From Plasticicumulans acidivorans (lineage in GTDB: Bacteria > Pseudomonadota > Gammaproteobacteria > Competibacterales > Competibacteraceae): a stretch of DNA of 64,000 nt. Positions 25,650-34,545 of this stretch are shown here, piece after piece (positions within the stretch are counted from its first letter, which is position 1; the number at the start of each line of letters is the position of its first letter). A program made the translations under genes and the position numbers. The stretch spans positions 458,380 to 522,379 of the forward strand of contig NZ_QGTJ01000001.1 in the NCBI RefSeq assembly GCF_003182095.1, written 5' to 3'. Below the pieces are notes generated by a model. That model made no database searches. It saw only the letters and a program-made list of their open reading frames with translations, and was not told the origin of the DNA.

Positions 25650-28600
25650 TTACACGCGGACCTTTTCGCCCTGCTCTTCCAGGCGCTTGACCGAGATCGG
25701 CAGCGCCGTCTTCAGCTCCTGCGCGAACAGCGATACGCGCAGCTCTTCGAGCATCCAGCGGAAGCGTTCGAGTTCAGCATCGTCGCCACCACGGCGGGCC
25801 AGCTGCGCCTGGCGCTGCCGATACCAGCGCCACAAGCGCTGCGCCTCGGCCATGCGGGCGCGATCCTGTTCGACACGACCGTCGAGGCGCTGCAGACGCA
25901 GCTCGATCGCCTTCATGTAGATCGGCAGACGCTGCAGCCATTCGGCCGGCGTGACGCTGATGAAGCCGGGATAGACCAGCGCATCGAGCTGCTCGTTGAC
26001 GTCCTTGGCGACCTCCATCCAGCTCAGCGGCAACTTGCCACGCAGGCGGCGGCGCACTTCATGGCAGCTCGCCAGTGCCTGGCCGACCTGGGCGCAGACT
26101 TCATTGGCGATGCTCATCAACTGCCCGCGCCCGCGTTCGAGCATCACCTCGAAAGCGGCGCGCTCACGCGGCAGGCCCTCACTGAGAAAGACGCGATCGA
26201 GCACGGCGGTCAGCAGATCGTCGCGCAACTGTTCCTGCGTGCCGATGCCGACGTAGTGCAGCGCCATCTGCGTCAGCCCCGGCAGGTTGCGGCGCAGGTA
26301 CTTGACCTGTTCACGCAGGCGCAGACTGATCAGCCGGTGCAATCCGGCGCGGTGCGCGCTTGCCGCCCGCGCCGGCGTATCGAGCACGCGCACCGCCAGG
26401 CGCTCGTCCTCGACCACCAGCGCCGGGTAGCCCTTGAGCTCGATGCCGTTGCGCATGAAGGCCAGCACCGCTGGCAGCGGGCCGAAATCCCAGTCGTGCA
26501 CGTCGGCCCGCTCGATACGGGCAACGGCATCGTCGACCGCCCGCGGCGCGGGCGCCTGCGGCGGTGCCGCGGCGGCAAGGCCGAGTGTCGTCACCGGTTT
26601 GCGGGCTTTATCAGCAGCGGCGCGGAAGGCACTCGCCAGCGTGCCGAAGGCCTGGCGCGAGGCATCGCCGAGCTGGCGGCGCAGCGCGCCGAGGTCACGA
26701 CCGCCGGCCAGCACCGTTCCGTCCGGATCGACGACGCGGAAGTTCATCGCCAGATGCGCCGGCACGGCGGCGGCATCGAAAGCGCTTTCAGGGAATTCGC
26801 TGGCCGTCAGGCGCTGCAGCGCGCGGGCGAGCGCCGGGATCAGCGGCTCATCACCCGGCTCCAGCCCGTCGCGCAGGCGCTCGACGGTATCCGGCACCGG
26901 TACTACACGCCGGCGCAGATCCTTTGGCAGCGACTTCAACAGTGCGGCGAGCCGTTCCGGCAGCAGCCCCGGCACCAGCCACTCGCAGCGCGCCTCCGGC
27001 AGCTGGTTGAGCGCGGCGAGCGGCACCGTCAGCGTGACACCGTCGTCCTCGGCACCCGGCTCGAAGCGGTAACTCAACGGGAAGGCGATGCCGCCGAGCA
27101 GCAGGTGATCGGGGAAGCGGGCGGCGGTGACGTCGTCGGCCGCATGTGCCATCAGCTGCTCGCGACTCATGAACAGCCGCTGCGGCTGCTCGCGCTCGAC
27201 CTGCTTCAACCACTTGAGGAAGGCCACGCCGGAATGCACCTGCGGCGGGATGCGCTCGTCGTAGAAGCGGAAGATCGCCTCCTCGTCGACCAGCACGTCG
27301 CGCCGCCGCGCCTTGGTCTCCAGCGCCTCGATCTCGGTGACCAGTTCGGCGTTGTGCTGGAAAAACGCGGCCGCACAACTGTATTCGCGCTGCACCAGGG
27401 CGTGGCGGATGAACAGCTCGCGGGCAACCGGCGGGTCGATCGGCCCGTAGTTGACGCGCCGTCCGCTGACCACCGGCAGGCCGTAGAGCGTGACGCGCTC
27501 GGTCGCGGCGACCCGCGCGGCGCGCTTTTCCCACACTGGCTCGGCGTAGCTGCGTTTGATCAGGTGTGCGGCGAGCTCCTCCAGCCATTCCGGTTCGATA
27601 CGCGCGCAGGTGCGCGCATAGACCTGCGAGGTCTCGACGATCTCCGCCGCCGCCAGCCAGCGCGGCGGCTTCTTCGCCAGACCGGAACCGGGCCAGACCC
27701 GGAACTTGCGTCCGCGCGCACCAAGAAACTCGTGGCCCTCCTGCTGATGCAGGCCGATGTTGCCAAGCAGGCCGGTCAACAACGCGCGATGCAGTTCGGC
27801 GAAGTTCGCCGGCCAGGCGGATTCCTCGCGCTTCTGGCCCGGTTCCGGCGGTGGCGGCGCGATCTCGCGCGCACTCGCGGCCGCCTCCCCTTCGCCAGCC
27901 AGACTGGCGACGACTTCACTGAGCTGCGCGTGCAGCTCATGCCATTCGCGCATGCGTACATAAGAAAGGAAGCTCGTCTTCGCCAGCTCGCGCAGCTTGG
28001 ACTTTGTCAGCTTCTTCGCCTGCGCATGCCACCAGTCCCACAGCCGCAGATAGCCGAGGAAGTCGGAACGCTCGTCACGGAAGCGCCGGTGTTTTTCGTC
28101 GGCGGCCTGCTGCGCCTCCAGCGGCCGCTCGCGCGGGTCCTGCAGCGCCAGTGCGCTGGCGACGATCAGCACGTCGGCAAGGCAGCCGAAGCGGCGCGCA
28201 GCGAGGATCATGCGCCCGAGCCGCGGGTCGATCGGCAGGCGCGCCAGCTCGCGGCCGAGGGCCGTCAGCTGATGGCGCTCGTCAACGGCTTCGAGTTCCT
28301 GCAGCAGCTTGTAGCCGTCGTGGATCAGCCGCGAGTCCGGCGCTTCGACGAACGGGAATGCCGCCGGATCGCCGAGCTTGAGCGCGGCCATCTGCAGGAT
28401 CACCGCCGCGAGATTGGTGCGCAGGATCTCGGGGTCGGTGAAACGCGGCCGCGCGGCAAAATCTTCCTGTGAATACAGCCGGATACAGACACCGGCCTGG
28501 ACCCGTCCGCAGCGCCCGGCGCGCTGGTTGGCACTGGCCTGGGAGACGCGCTCGACCGGCAGCCGCTGGATCTTCGAGCGATAGCTGTAGCGGCTGATAC

Positions 28601-29702
28601 GTGCCGTGCCCGGATCGACGACGTAGCGGATGCCGGGCACCGTCAGCGAGGTTTCAGCAACGTTGGTGGCCAGCACGATGCGCGGCCGTCCATGCGACTG
28701 GAACACGCGGTTCTGCTCGGCCGCCGACAGTCGCGCGAACAGCGGCAGGACTTCGACACCCGGCGGATGGTGCTTGCGCAGCGCCTCGGCGGTCTCGCGG
28801 ATCTCGCGCTCGCCGGAGAGAAACACCAGCACGTCGCCCGGGCCTTCGGTCCACAGCTCATCAATGGCGTCGAGGATCGCCTGCTGCAGGTCACGGTCGC
28901 GGGCGTCTTCGTCTTCGCCGATCAGCGGCCGATAGCGCATTTCGACCGGATAGGTCCGTCCGGAGACTTCGATGATCGGTGCATCGTTGAAATGGCGGGC
29001 AAAACGTTCGGGGTCGATGGTCGCCGAGGTGATGATCAGCTTCAGGTCGGGACGCCGCGGCAGCAGCTTCTTCAGATAACCGAGCAGGAAGTCGATGTTG
29101 AGGCTGCGCTCGTGAGCCTCGTCGAGGATGATGACTTCGTAGGCGTCGAGCTGCGGATCGTGCTGTGTCTCGGCGAGCAGAATACCGTCGGTCATCAGCT
29201 TGACCGCGGTGTCCGGGCCGCTGCGATCGTTGAAGCGCACCTTGTAGCCGACCAGCCCGGCAGCCTGCGGCCCGAGCTCCTCGGCGATGCGGGCAGCAAC
29301 CGAGCGGGCGGCGATGCGCCGCGGCTGGGTGTGGCCAATCAGCCCGGCGGCACCAAAACCGAGCTGCAGACAGATCTTCGGCAGCTGCGTGGTCTTGCCG
29401 GAACCGGTCTCGCCGCAGACGACCACCACCTGGTGCTCACGAATCGCCGCGGCGATCTCGGCACGGCGGATGTTGACCGGTAGTGCCTCGTCAAAACCCG
29501 GCTGCGGCAGCCGCGCGCGCCGCTGGCGCAAATGCTCGTGCGCCACCTCCATTGCGGCCATCAGTTCGGCCAAACCACGGTCGTAAGGCTTGCCGTCACG
29601 ACGCCGGCGCTCAAGAGCGAGCAGCCTGCTGCGCAAACGTGGGCGATCTGCACTGGGACAGTGCAACAATAATTCTGACAGAGCGCTGAGAGTGTCGGAC
29701 AC
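25650..29702 (-). CDS. hrpA: ATP-dependent RNA helicase HrpA
   Basis: 1350 residues, normal for HrpA. Helicase motifs appear in order: Walker A GETGSGKTT (about residue 97), motif II DEAH in IILDEAHERS, motif III SAT in LIITSATID, motif VI QRAGRCGR in ASANQRAGRCGRVQ, then the long HrpA-specific C-terminal region. HrpA is a cytoplasmic DEAH-box helicase linked to rescue of collided ribosomes and mRNA processing. The start is GTG at 29702 (MSDTLSALSELLL); there is no strong ribosome site, so this start is moderately sure. It is transcribed divergently from the csp genes across a 290-base region. Confidence 0.94.
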   Translation of the reverse strand: MSDTLSALSELLLHCPSADRPRLRSRLLALERRRRDGKPYDRGLAELMAAMEVAHEHLRQRRARLPQPGFDEALPVNIRRAEIAAAIREHQVVVVCGETGSGKTTQLPKICLQLGFGAAGLIGHTQPRRIAARSVAARIAEELGPQAAGLVGYKVRFNDRSGPDTAVKLMTDGILLAETQHDPQLDAYEVIILDEAHERSLNIDFLLGYLKKLLPRRPDLKLIITSATIDPERFARHFNDAPIIEVSGRTYPVEMRYRPLIGEDEDARDRDLQQAILDAIDELWTEGPGDVLVFLSGEREIRETAEALRKHHPPGVEVLPLFARLSAAEQNRVFQSHGRPRIVLATNVAETSLTVPGIRYVVDPGTARISRYSYRSKIQRLPVERVSQASANQRAGRCGRVQAGVCIRLYSQEDFAARPRFTDPEILRTNLAAVILQMAALKLGDPAAFPFVEAPDSRLIHDGYKLLQELEAVDERHQLTALGRELARLPIDPRLGRMILAARRFGCLADVLIVASALALQDPRERPLEAQQAADEKHRRFRDERSDFLGYLRLWDWWHAQAKKLTKSKLRELAKTSFLSYVRMREWHELHAQLSEVVASLAGEGEAAASAREIAPPPPEPGQKREESAWPANFAELHRALLTGLLGNIGLHQQEGHEFLGARGRKFRVWPGSGLAKKPPRWLAAAEIVETSQVYARTCARIEPEWLEELAAHLIKRSYAEPVWEKRAARVAATERVTLYGLPVVSGRRVNYGPIDPPVARELFIRHALVQREYSCAAAFFQHNAELVTEIEALETKARRRDVLVDEEAIFRFYDERIPPQVHSGVAFLKWLKQVEREQPQRLFMSREQLMAHAADDVTAARFPDHLLLGGIAFPLSYRFEPGAEDDGVTLTVPLAALNQLPEARCEWLVPGLLPERLAALLKSLPKDLRRRVVPVPDTVERLRDGLEPGDEPLIPALARALQRLTASEFPESAFDAAAVPAHLAMNFRVVDPDGTVLAGGRDLGALRRQLGDASRQAFGTLASAFRAAADKARKPVTTLGLAAAAPPQAPAPRAVDDAVARIERADVHDWDFGPLPAVLAFMRNGIELKGYPALVVEDERLAVRVLDTPARAASAHRAGLHRLISLRLREQVKYLRRNLPGLTQMALHYVGIGTQEQLRDDLLTAVLDRVFLSEGLPRERAAFEVMLERGRGQLMSIANEVCAQVGQALASCHEVRRRLRGKLPLSWMEVAKDVNEQLDALVYPGFISVTPAEWLQRLPIYMKAIELRLQRLDGRVEQDRARMAEAQRLWRWYRQRQAQLARRGGDDAELERFRWMLEELRVSLFAQELKTALPISVKRLEEQGEKVRV

Positions 29703-29992
29703 AGATCTTCAGGGGGCCAAAAAAAGGCGTTAAGACTAGCAAAATCCCGAGCAAACACCATGTTAGCGCCATCATCGGCAAACATGAGCCCATCGGGCCA
29801 AATACGCTTGCAGGGCCTGAGGGATTGGCGTAGTGTCGACCGCGGTTTCGGATATGACCTTTTTTCAGTTAAAAAGGCAGGTTCGAACCGTGCTACTGCG
29901 AGCTGTGTCCGCTCGTGTCGCTCAGGTCATAGTGATTTGACTGACTCTGGCACCGGTGCGCGTCTCAAATGTTTTTCCGAGGTTGGTTATTC
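29703..29992. other. divergent intergenic region between hrpA and the csp genes
   Basis: 290 bases with no supported gene and lower GC than its surroundings. It must hold the hrpA promoter (minus) and the csp promoter plus leader (plus). Cold-shock mRNAs typically have long 5' leaders that refold with temperature, so part of this may be such a leader (known for the family, inferred here). A short GCACCGGTGC palindrome occurs at 29950-29959. I could not place a convincing -35/-10 pair. Confidence 0.4.
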
Positions 29993-30196
29993 ATGAAGAT
30001 TGGTACGGTTAAGTGGTTCGATGAAGCCAAGGGCTTCGGTTTCGTCGCTCCGGAAGACGGCTCCAGCGATGTGTTCGTGCATTACTCGTCGATCGACTCC
30101 AAGGGTTTCAAGACCCTAGCCGAAGGCCAGAAGGTCGAGTTCGAGTCGAAGGTGGGTCCGAAGGGTCCGCAGGCGACTCTGTGCAAGCCGCTCTGA
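29993..30196 (+). CDS. CspA-family cold-shock protein (copy 1)
   Basis: 67 residues from the ATG at 29993 (GAGG upstream; a start at 29969 would add eight non-family residues). A single cold-shock domain fills the protein: RNP1 [14 protein letters not shown]2 DVFVHYSSI, and the ending [12 protein letters not shown]. These small proteins bind single-stranded RNA/DNA and act as RNA chaperones. The stop is followed after 13 bases by a close paralogue, and a terminator follows that second gene, so the pair forms a bicistronic unit. Confidence 0.95.
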   Translation: MKIGTVKWFDEAKGFGFVAPEDGSSDVFVHYSSIDSKGFKTLAEGQKVEFESKVGPKGPQATLCKPL

Positions 30197-30209
30197 TCGG
30201 GAGTCGATG

Positions 30210-30413
30210 ATGCGCACCGGTACCGTGAAGTGGTTTGACGAGGCCAAGGGCTTCGGTTTCATCCAGCCGGATGACGGCTCGAGTGATGTGTTCGTGCACT
30301 TCTCCGCGATCGAAGGCAAGGGCTTCCGTACGCTTGCCGAAGGTCAGAAGGTCGAGTTTGACTCGAAGCAGGGCCCGAAGGGTCCGCAGGCAACTGTCTG
30401 CAAGCCCATCTGA
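30210..30413 (+). CDS. CspA-family cold-shock protein (copy 2)
   Basis: 67 residues from the second of two adjacent ATGs (30207 and 30210). The second is preferred because GGGAG at 30199-30203 then has six bases of spacing, and the length and N-terminus match copy 1 ([20 protein letters not shown]). RNP1 [11 protein letters not shown] and RNP2 DVFVHFSAI are intact. It differs from copy 1 at scattered positions (acidic/basic swaps in the linker), the signature of a local tandem duplication. A rho-independent terminator lies 26 bases after the stop. Confidence 0.95.
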   Translation: MRTGTVKWFDEAKGFGFIQPDDGSSDVFVHFSAIEGKGFRTLAEGQKVEFDSKQGPKGPQATVCKPI

Positions 30414-30439
30414 TTCGCTGCCAATAACGAATTTTACGG

Positions 30440-30467
30440 ACCCCGCCTCGGCGGGGTTTGTTTTTTT
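30440..30467 (+). terminator. rho-independent terminator of the csp pair
   Basis: Stem ACCCCGC / GCGGGGT (30440-30446 with 30451-30457) and tetraloop CTCG are followed by a T-rich run TTTGTTTTTTT to 30467. Correct position after copy 2. Confidence 0.93.
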
Positions 30468-30515
30468 GAGTGGACAGAGGCTTGCGCGACGCAACATCGA
30501 TGTCTGACGCTTCGC

Positions 30516-30521
30516 TATAAT
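30516..30521 (+). promoter_or_regulatory. candidate -10 box of typA
   Basis: A perfect TATAAT lies 35 bases before the typA start and just after the csp terminator. The expected -35 region (about 30491-30498, GCAACATC) is a poor match, so the promoter may depend on an activator or be discriminator-controlled. Confidence 0.6.
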
Positions 30522-30556
30522 CCACGCCCGCTTTTTCCTCAATTCCGGATCCGAAC

Positions 30557-32377
30557 GTGATCGAGAAGCTCCGCAACATCGCCATCATCGCCCATGTCGA
30601 CCATGGCAAGACCACACTGGTCGACAAGCTCCTACAGCAATCCGGCACGCTCGGCGAACGTGCGCAGCCAACCGAGCGCCTGATGGACTCGAATGATCTC
30701 GAGAAGGAACGGGGCATCACGATCCTCGCCAAAAACACGGCGATCCGCTGGAACGACTACCGCATCAATATCGTCGACACCCCCGGCCATGCCGACTTCG
30801 GTGGTGAGGTCGAGCGCGTGCTGTCGATGGTCGACTCGGTGCTGCTGCTGGTCGACGCCGTCGACGGCCCGATGCCACAAACACGCTTCGTCACACAAAA
30901 AGCGTTTGCAATGGGCTTCCGTCCGATCGTCGTCATCAACAAGATCGACCGTCCCGGTGCCCGCCCGGGCTGGGTGCTCGACCAGACCTTCGATCTGTTC
31001 GACCGCCTCGGTGCCACCGATGAGCAGCTCGATTTTCCAGTCATCTACGCCTCTGCCCTGAACGGTTATGCCAGCACCGACCCGGACTGCCGCGAAGGTG
31101 ACATGACGCCGCTGTTCGAGGCGATCGTCGAGCACGTCTCCCCGCCGGACGTCGACCTCGAAGGCCCGTTCCAGATGCAGGTGTCCTCGCTCGACTACAA
31201 CAGCTATGTCGGCGTCATCGGCATCGGCCGCATCAAACGCGGCACGATCAAGACCAATACGTCCGTAGCCGTCGTCGATGCCAACGGTGAACGCCGTACC
31301 GGCCGCATCCTGCAGATCCTCGGCTTCCATGGTCTCGAACGCATCGAGTTTCCGGAAGCTTCCGCCGGTGACATCATCGCTTTCACCGGCATGGAAAAAC
31401 TCAACATCTCCGATACGCTGTGCGACCCGACTGCCATCGAGGCATTGCCACCACTGACCGTCGACGAGCCCACCGTGAGCATGACCTTTCAGGTCAACAA
31501 CTCACCGTTCGCCGGCAAGGAAGGCAAGTTTGTCACCTCGCGGCAGATCCGTGAGCGCCTGCAGCGTGAACTGATCCACAACGTCGCACTGCGTGTCGAA
31601 GACACGGATGATCCGGACAAGTTCAAGGTCTCGGGTCGCGGCGAGCTGCACCTGAGCATCCTGATCGAAAACATGCGCCGCGAAGGCTATGAACTCGGCG
31701 TTTCCCGCCCCGAGGTCATCATCCACGAAGTCGACGGTGAAAAGCAGGAGCCCTACGAATCGCTGACCGTCGACGTCGAGGAGCAGCATCAGGGCAAGAT
31801 GATGGAGAAACTCGGTGAACGCGGCGGCGAGCTGCGCGACATGGTGCCGGACGGCAAGGGCCGGGTGCGCCTCGACTACCTCATCCCGGCACGCGGACTG
31901 ATCGGTTTCCAGACCGAATTCATGACTTCGACCAGCGGCACCGGCCTGATGTACCACGTCTTCGATCATTACGGCGTGTACAAGCGCGGCGAGTTCGGCG
32001 CGCGGGTCAACGGCGTGCTGATCGCCAATGCCGCCGGCAAGGCGCTGGCCTACGCCCTGTTCAATCTCCAGGATCGTGGCCGCCTATTCATCGGCCACGG
32101 CGAGGAGGTGTACGAAGGCATGATCATCGGCATCCACTCACGCGATAACGACCTGGTCGTCAACCCGCTCAAGGCCAAGCAGCTCACCAATATTCGCGCA
32201 GCGGGCTCGGACGAGAACATCATCCTGACGCCGCCGATCCGCATGACCCTGGAGCAGGCTCTGGAGTTCATCGACGACGACGAGCTGGTCGAAGTCACGC
32301 CGAAGAGTATCCGCATCCGCAAGAAACTGCTCGACGAGAACGCGCGCAAGCGCGCGTCCCGCAAGAGCGAAGACTGA
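30557..32377 (+). CDS. typA: ribosome-associated GTPase TypA/BipA
   Basis: 606 residues (family about 600). The start is GTG at 30557 ([20 protein letters not shown]). G1 [10 protein letters not shown]2 region ERGITI, G3 DTPGHADF, G4 NKIDR and G5 SAL are all present, followed by elongation-factor domains II, III and V and the BipA-specific C-terminal domain ([20 protein letters not shown]). BipA binds 70S ribosomes and supports 50S assembly and stress or cold adaptation. Its position directly downstream of two cold-shock genes is fitting, although the terminator between them implies separate transcription. Confidence 0.97.
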   Translation: MIEKLRNIAIIAHVDHGKTTLVDKLLQQSGTLGERAQPTERLMDSNDLEKERGITILAKNTAIRWNDYRINIVDTPGHADFGGEVERVLSMVDSVLLLVDAVDGPMPQTRFVTQKAFAMGFRPIVVINKIDRPGARPGWVLDQTFDLFDRLGATDEQLDFPVIYASALNGYASTDPDCREGDMTPLFEAIVEHVSPPDVDLEGPFQMQVSSLDYNSYVGVIGIGRIKRGTIKTNTSVAVVDANGERRTGRILQILGFHGLERIEFPEASAGDIIAFTGMEKLNISDTLCDPTAIEALPPLTVDEPTVSMTFQVNNSPFAGKEGKFVTSRQIRERLQRELIHNVALRVEDTDDPDKFKVSGRGELHLSILIENMRREGYELGVSRPEVIIHEVDGEKQEPYESLTVDVEEQHQGKMMEKLGERGGELRDMVPDGKGRVRLDYLIPARGLIGFQTEFMTSTSGTGLMYHVFDHYGVYKRGEFGARVNGVLIANAAGKALAYALFNLQDRGRLFIGHGEEVYEGMIIGIHSRDNDLVVNPLKAKQLTNIRAAGSDENIILTPPIRMTLEQALEFIDDDELVEVTPKSIRIRKKLLDENARKRASRKSED

Positions 32378-32399
32378 ACGTTGCGGGGAGCTCGTCGAT

Positions 32400-32999
32400 T
32401 CAGGCGAGCCCCCATTGATGCAGCAGGCGTTCGCGGTTCAGTTCGAGCCACTGCAGGGCGATGATCGGTGCCGCCGAGTTCAAGCGGCTGCCGATCATCT
32501 GCAGCGCCTCAAGGCGTGGAATCACATGAACGCGGATGTCCTCGTGCTCCTCGGCAAGTCCATGAATACCGCCGACGTTCGCCGCATCGACGCGCCCCAG
32601 GTACAGCGCGGTACTTTCCGAGGTACCGCCCGGGCTGCAGAGGTATTCGACGATGAATTCGAGCGCGAGGATTTCGCAGCCCGCCTCCTCCATCGCCTCG
32701 CGCTGCGCGACCTCTTCGCGGCTTTCGCCCGGCTCGATCATGCCGGCGACGATCTCCAGCAGCCACGGCACGAACGGGCGATGCATCGCGCCTACCCGGA
32801 ACTGCTCCGCCAGCACCAGCACATCGCGCTGCGGGTCCCAGAGCAGCACGGCTACGGCATCGCCGCGATCGAGACACAGCCGCCTGAATTCCGGCGTCCA
32901 GCCGCCAGCGAACAGTTCATGCTGCAGGCGATATTCCGACAGTTTGAAAAACCCCTGATAAATCAGGGTCTTGTCGATGATTCGGAAACGATATTCCAT
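32400..32999 (-). CDS. nudF: ADP-ribose diphosphatase-type Nudix hydrolase (NudF-like)
   Basis: 199 residues from the ATG at 32999, supported by GGGAG eight bases upstream on the minus strand. The Nudix box reads GMIEPGESREEVAQREAMEE followed by AG, with all metal-binding glutamates in place. The downstream SPGGTSES stretch is characteristic of ADP-ribose pyrophosphatases. The enzyme hydrolyses ADP-ribose to AMP and ribose-5-phosphate. Its start codon overlaps the 5' end of the divergent DUF192 gene (see findings). It converges with typA 22 bases away. Confidence 0.92.
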   Translation of the reverse strand: MEYRFRIIDKTLIYQGFFKLSEYRLQHELFAGGWTPEFRRLCLDRGDAVAVLLWDPQRDVLVLAEQFRVGAMHRPFVPWLLEIVAGMIEPGESREEVAQREAMEEAGCEILALEFIVEYLCSPGGTSESTALYLGRVDAANVGGIHGLAEEHEDIRVHVIPRLEALQMIGSRLNSAAPIIALQWLELNRERLLHQWGLA

Positions 33000-33468
33000 G
33001 CACGGCACTCCCATAGCCGAAAAGTCGATAACAACAACCATCGCACTGGTCCTGATTGCGATCGCACTGGCAGCCTGCGGCCCGCGCAAAACGACTGTCA
33101 GTGTCGGCAAGACCCGCTTTGTGGTTGAACTCGCCGAATCCGAAAGTGCGCGTCAACGCGGCCTGATGTACCGCCTGATGCTGCCACGCGATCAGGGCAT
33201 GCTGTTCGTGCTGCCGCGACCGCAAGTCGCAACGTTCTGGATGAAGAACACGTACCTGCCGCTCGACATCCTGTATTTCGACGCCAATCGACGCCTGCGG
33301 ACCATCCATCGCAACGTGCCGCCGTGCCGTCGCCGCCCCTGCCCCACCTACGCCAGCACGGGTCCGGTACTCTACGTGCTGGAAATCAACGCCGGCGAAG
33401 CCGCCCGGCACGCTATTCAGCCGGAGCAGCCATTGCATATCGACGGTGGCGTCGGCATTACCGACTGA
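32977..33468 (+). CDS. DUF192-family lipoprotein
   Basis: 163 residues from the ATG at 32977, which has AGGG (32965-32968) eight bases upstream and supplies a basic n-region (MIRKRYS). An alternative start at 32998 (MHGTPIAEKS) has no ribosome site of its own. A hydrophobic signal ends in lipobox LAAC at about residue 34-37, so the protein is a lipoprotein. The DUF192 fold follows (LAESESARQRGLMYRLMLPR, FWMKNTYLPLDILYFD, VLEINAGEA). The family is small and its function is not established. It overlaps the divergent nudF start by 23 bases. Confidence 0.88.
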   Translation: MIRKRYSMHGTPIAEKSITTTIALVLIAIALAACGPRKTTVSVGKTRFVVELAESESARQRGLMYRLMLPRDQGMLFVLPRPQVATFWMKNTYLPLDILYFDANRRLRTIHRNVPPCRRRPCPTYASTGPVLYVLEINAGEAARHAIQPEQPLHIDGGVGITD

Positions 33469-33481
33469 ACCACTGAACCCT

Positions 33482-34270
33482 TCAGGGTTCCTGCACCTTC
33501 GCTTCGTTCCAGAGCCGATCCATTTCCTCCAGCGAAGCATCCCGCGGTGTACGTCCGCCCGCCGCGAGGCACTCCTCGATATAGCGGAAGCGACGTTCGA
33601 ACTTGGCATTGGTGCCACGCACGGCCTGTTCCGGATCGATATCGAGGTGACGAGCGAGATTGGCTGTTGCGAACAGGACATCACCCAGCTCGTCCTGCAG
33701 ACGCTCAAGTGCAGCGCCACATTCGATTTCCGCACGCAGTTCGCGAATTTCTTCCTCGATCTTGTCGAGCACGGCGCCTGCACGATCCCAATCGAAACCG
33801 ACACGTGCCGCTTTGCGTGTCAGCTTCACGGCCCGCGTCAAACCCGGCATGCCAAGCGGGACATCGGCCAGCAGCCCTCCGGACGGCTGTCCCTGCGAGT
33901 GGCGCTCGTCACGCTTGATGCGCTCCCAGTCAGCAGCCTGTTCAGCTAGGTCTGCATATTGGGTGTCGCCAAACACATGAGGATGACGGCGTACCAGCTT
34001 GTCGATGAGACCCTGCACGACATCGTTGAAACTGAACACTCCCTCCTCACTGGCCAGCTGCGAGTAGAACACCACCTGCAGCAGCAAATCGCCCAGCTCG
34101 GCCCGCAACTCGCCCAGATCCCCCCGCTCGACGGCATCCGCAACCTCGTAGGCTTCTTCAAGGGTGTGCGGAACGATGCTGCGATAGGTCTGTGCCAAGT
34201 CCCACGGACACCCGTGCTGCGGGTCACGCAAATTTGCCATGAGTTGTAACAACGCGCCGACGTCATTCAT
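33482..34270 (-). CDS. mazG: nucleoside triphosphate pyrophosphohydrolase MazG
   Basis: 262 residues, the length of the E. coli protein. Two MazG repeats: an N-terminal one with HGCPWD, EEAYEVADA and ELGDLLLQVVFYS, and a C-terminal one with KIEEEIRELRAEIE and ELGDVLFATANLARH; the ExxE and ExxD metal ligands are present in both. MazG removes non-canonical NTPs and in E. coli affects ppGpp levels. It ends 13 bases from the DUF192 gene in convergent arrangement. Confidence 0.95.
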   Translation of the reverse strand: MNDVGALLQLMANLRDPQHGCPWDLAQTYRSIVPHTLEEAYEVADAVERGDLGELRAELGDLLLQVVFYSQLASEEGVFSFNDVVQGLIDKLVRRHPHVFGDTQYADLAEQAADWERIKRDERHSQGQPSGGLLADVPLGMPGLTRAVKLTRKAARVGFDWDRAGAVLDKIEEEIRELRAEIECGAALERLQDELGDVLFATANLARHLDIDPEQAVRGTNAKFERRFRYIEECLAAGGRTPRDASLEEMDRLWNEAKVQEP

Positions 34271-34336
34271 GGATAATTACTACGAAAGGATTATTGACCG
34301 GATGCCCACACAAGGGCTCAAGAGGAAATCATCGAT

Positions 34337-34483
34337 ATGTTCAAGTTCAGCCCGGACACTAAGCAACTCTGCGTTCTCGTCTTTGCCGCACTACTTGCGG
34401 TAGTGTCACTTTTCGTGCCGCTTGATGACCATGGATCACAGCAGATGGCTGCACACACTTACATGACGCAGCAGCAGTTCTAA
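34337..34483 (+). CDS. small single-helix membrane protein (48 residues), unknown
   Basis: ATG at 34337 preceded by AGAGGAAA (34321-34328) at a proper distance, stop TAA at 34481-34483. The peptide has a short polar N-terminus (MFKFSPDTK), one hydrophobic helix of about 20 residues (LCVLVFAALLAVVSLFVPL) and a polar, Gln/His-rich tail ending TYMTQQQF. It lies alone between mazG and the YgiQ-type gene, in the opposite direction to both. The ribosome site and the clean helix support a real gene; function unknown. Confidence 0.5.
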   Translation: MFKFSPDTKQLCVLVFAALLAVVSLFVPLDDHGSQQMAAHTYMTQQQF

Positions 34484-34545
34484 GCGGCAGCATTCTGCCT
34501 CCACAACGAGGCTGTTGACATAACCAAACGCCGTCGACGCGACAC

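Noticed and set aside
29561..29793. Short minus-strand frames across the hrpA 5' end and the intergenic region
   Set aside because: No ribosome site, no domain; they overlap the hrpA start and its upstream region.
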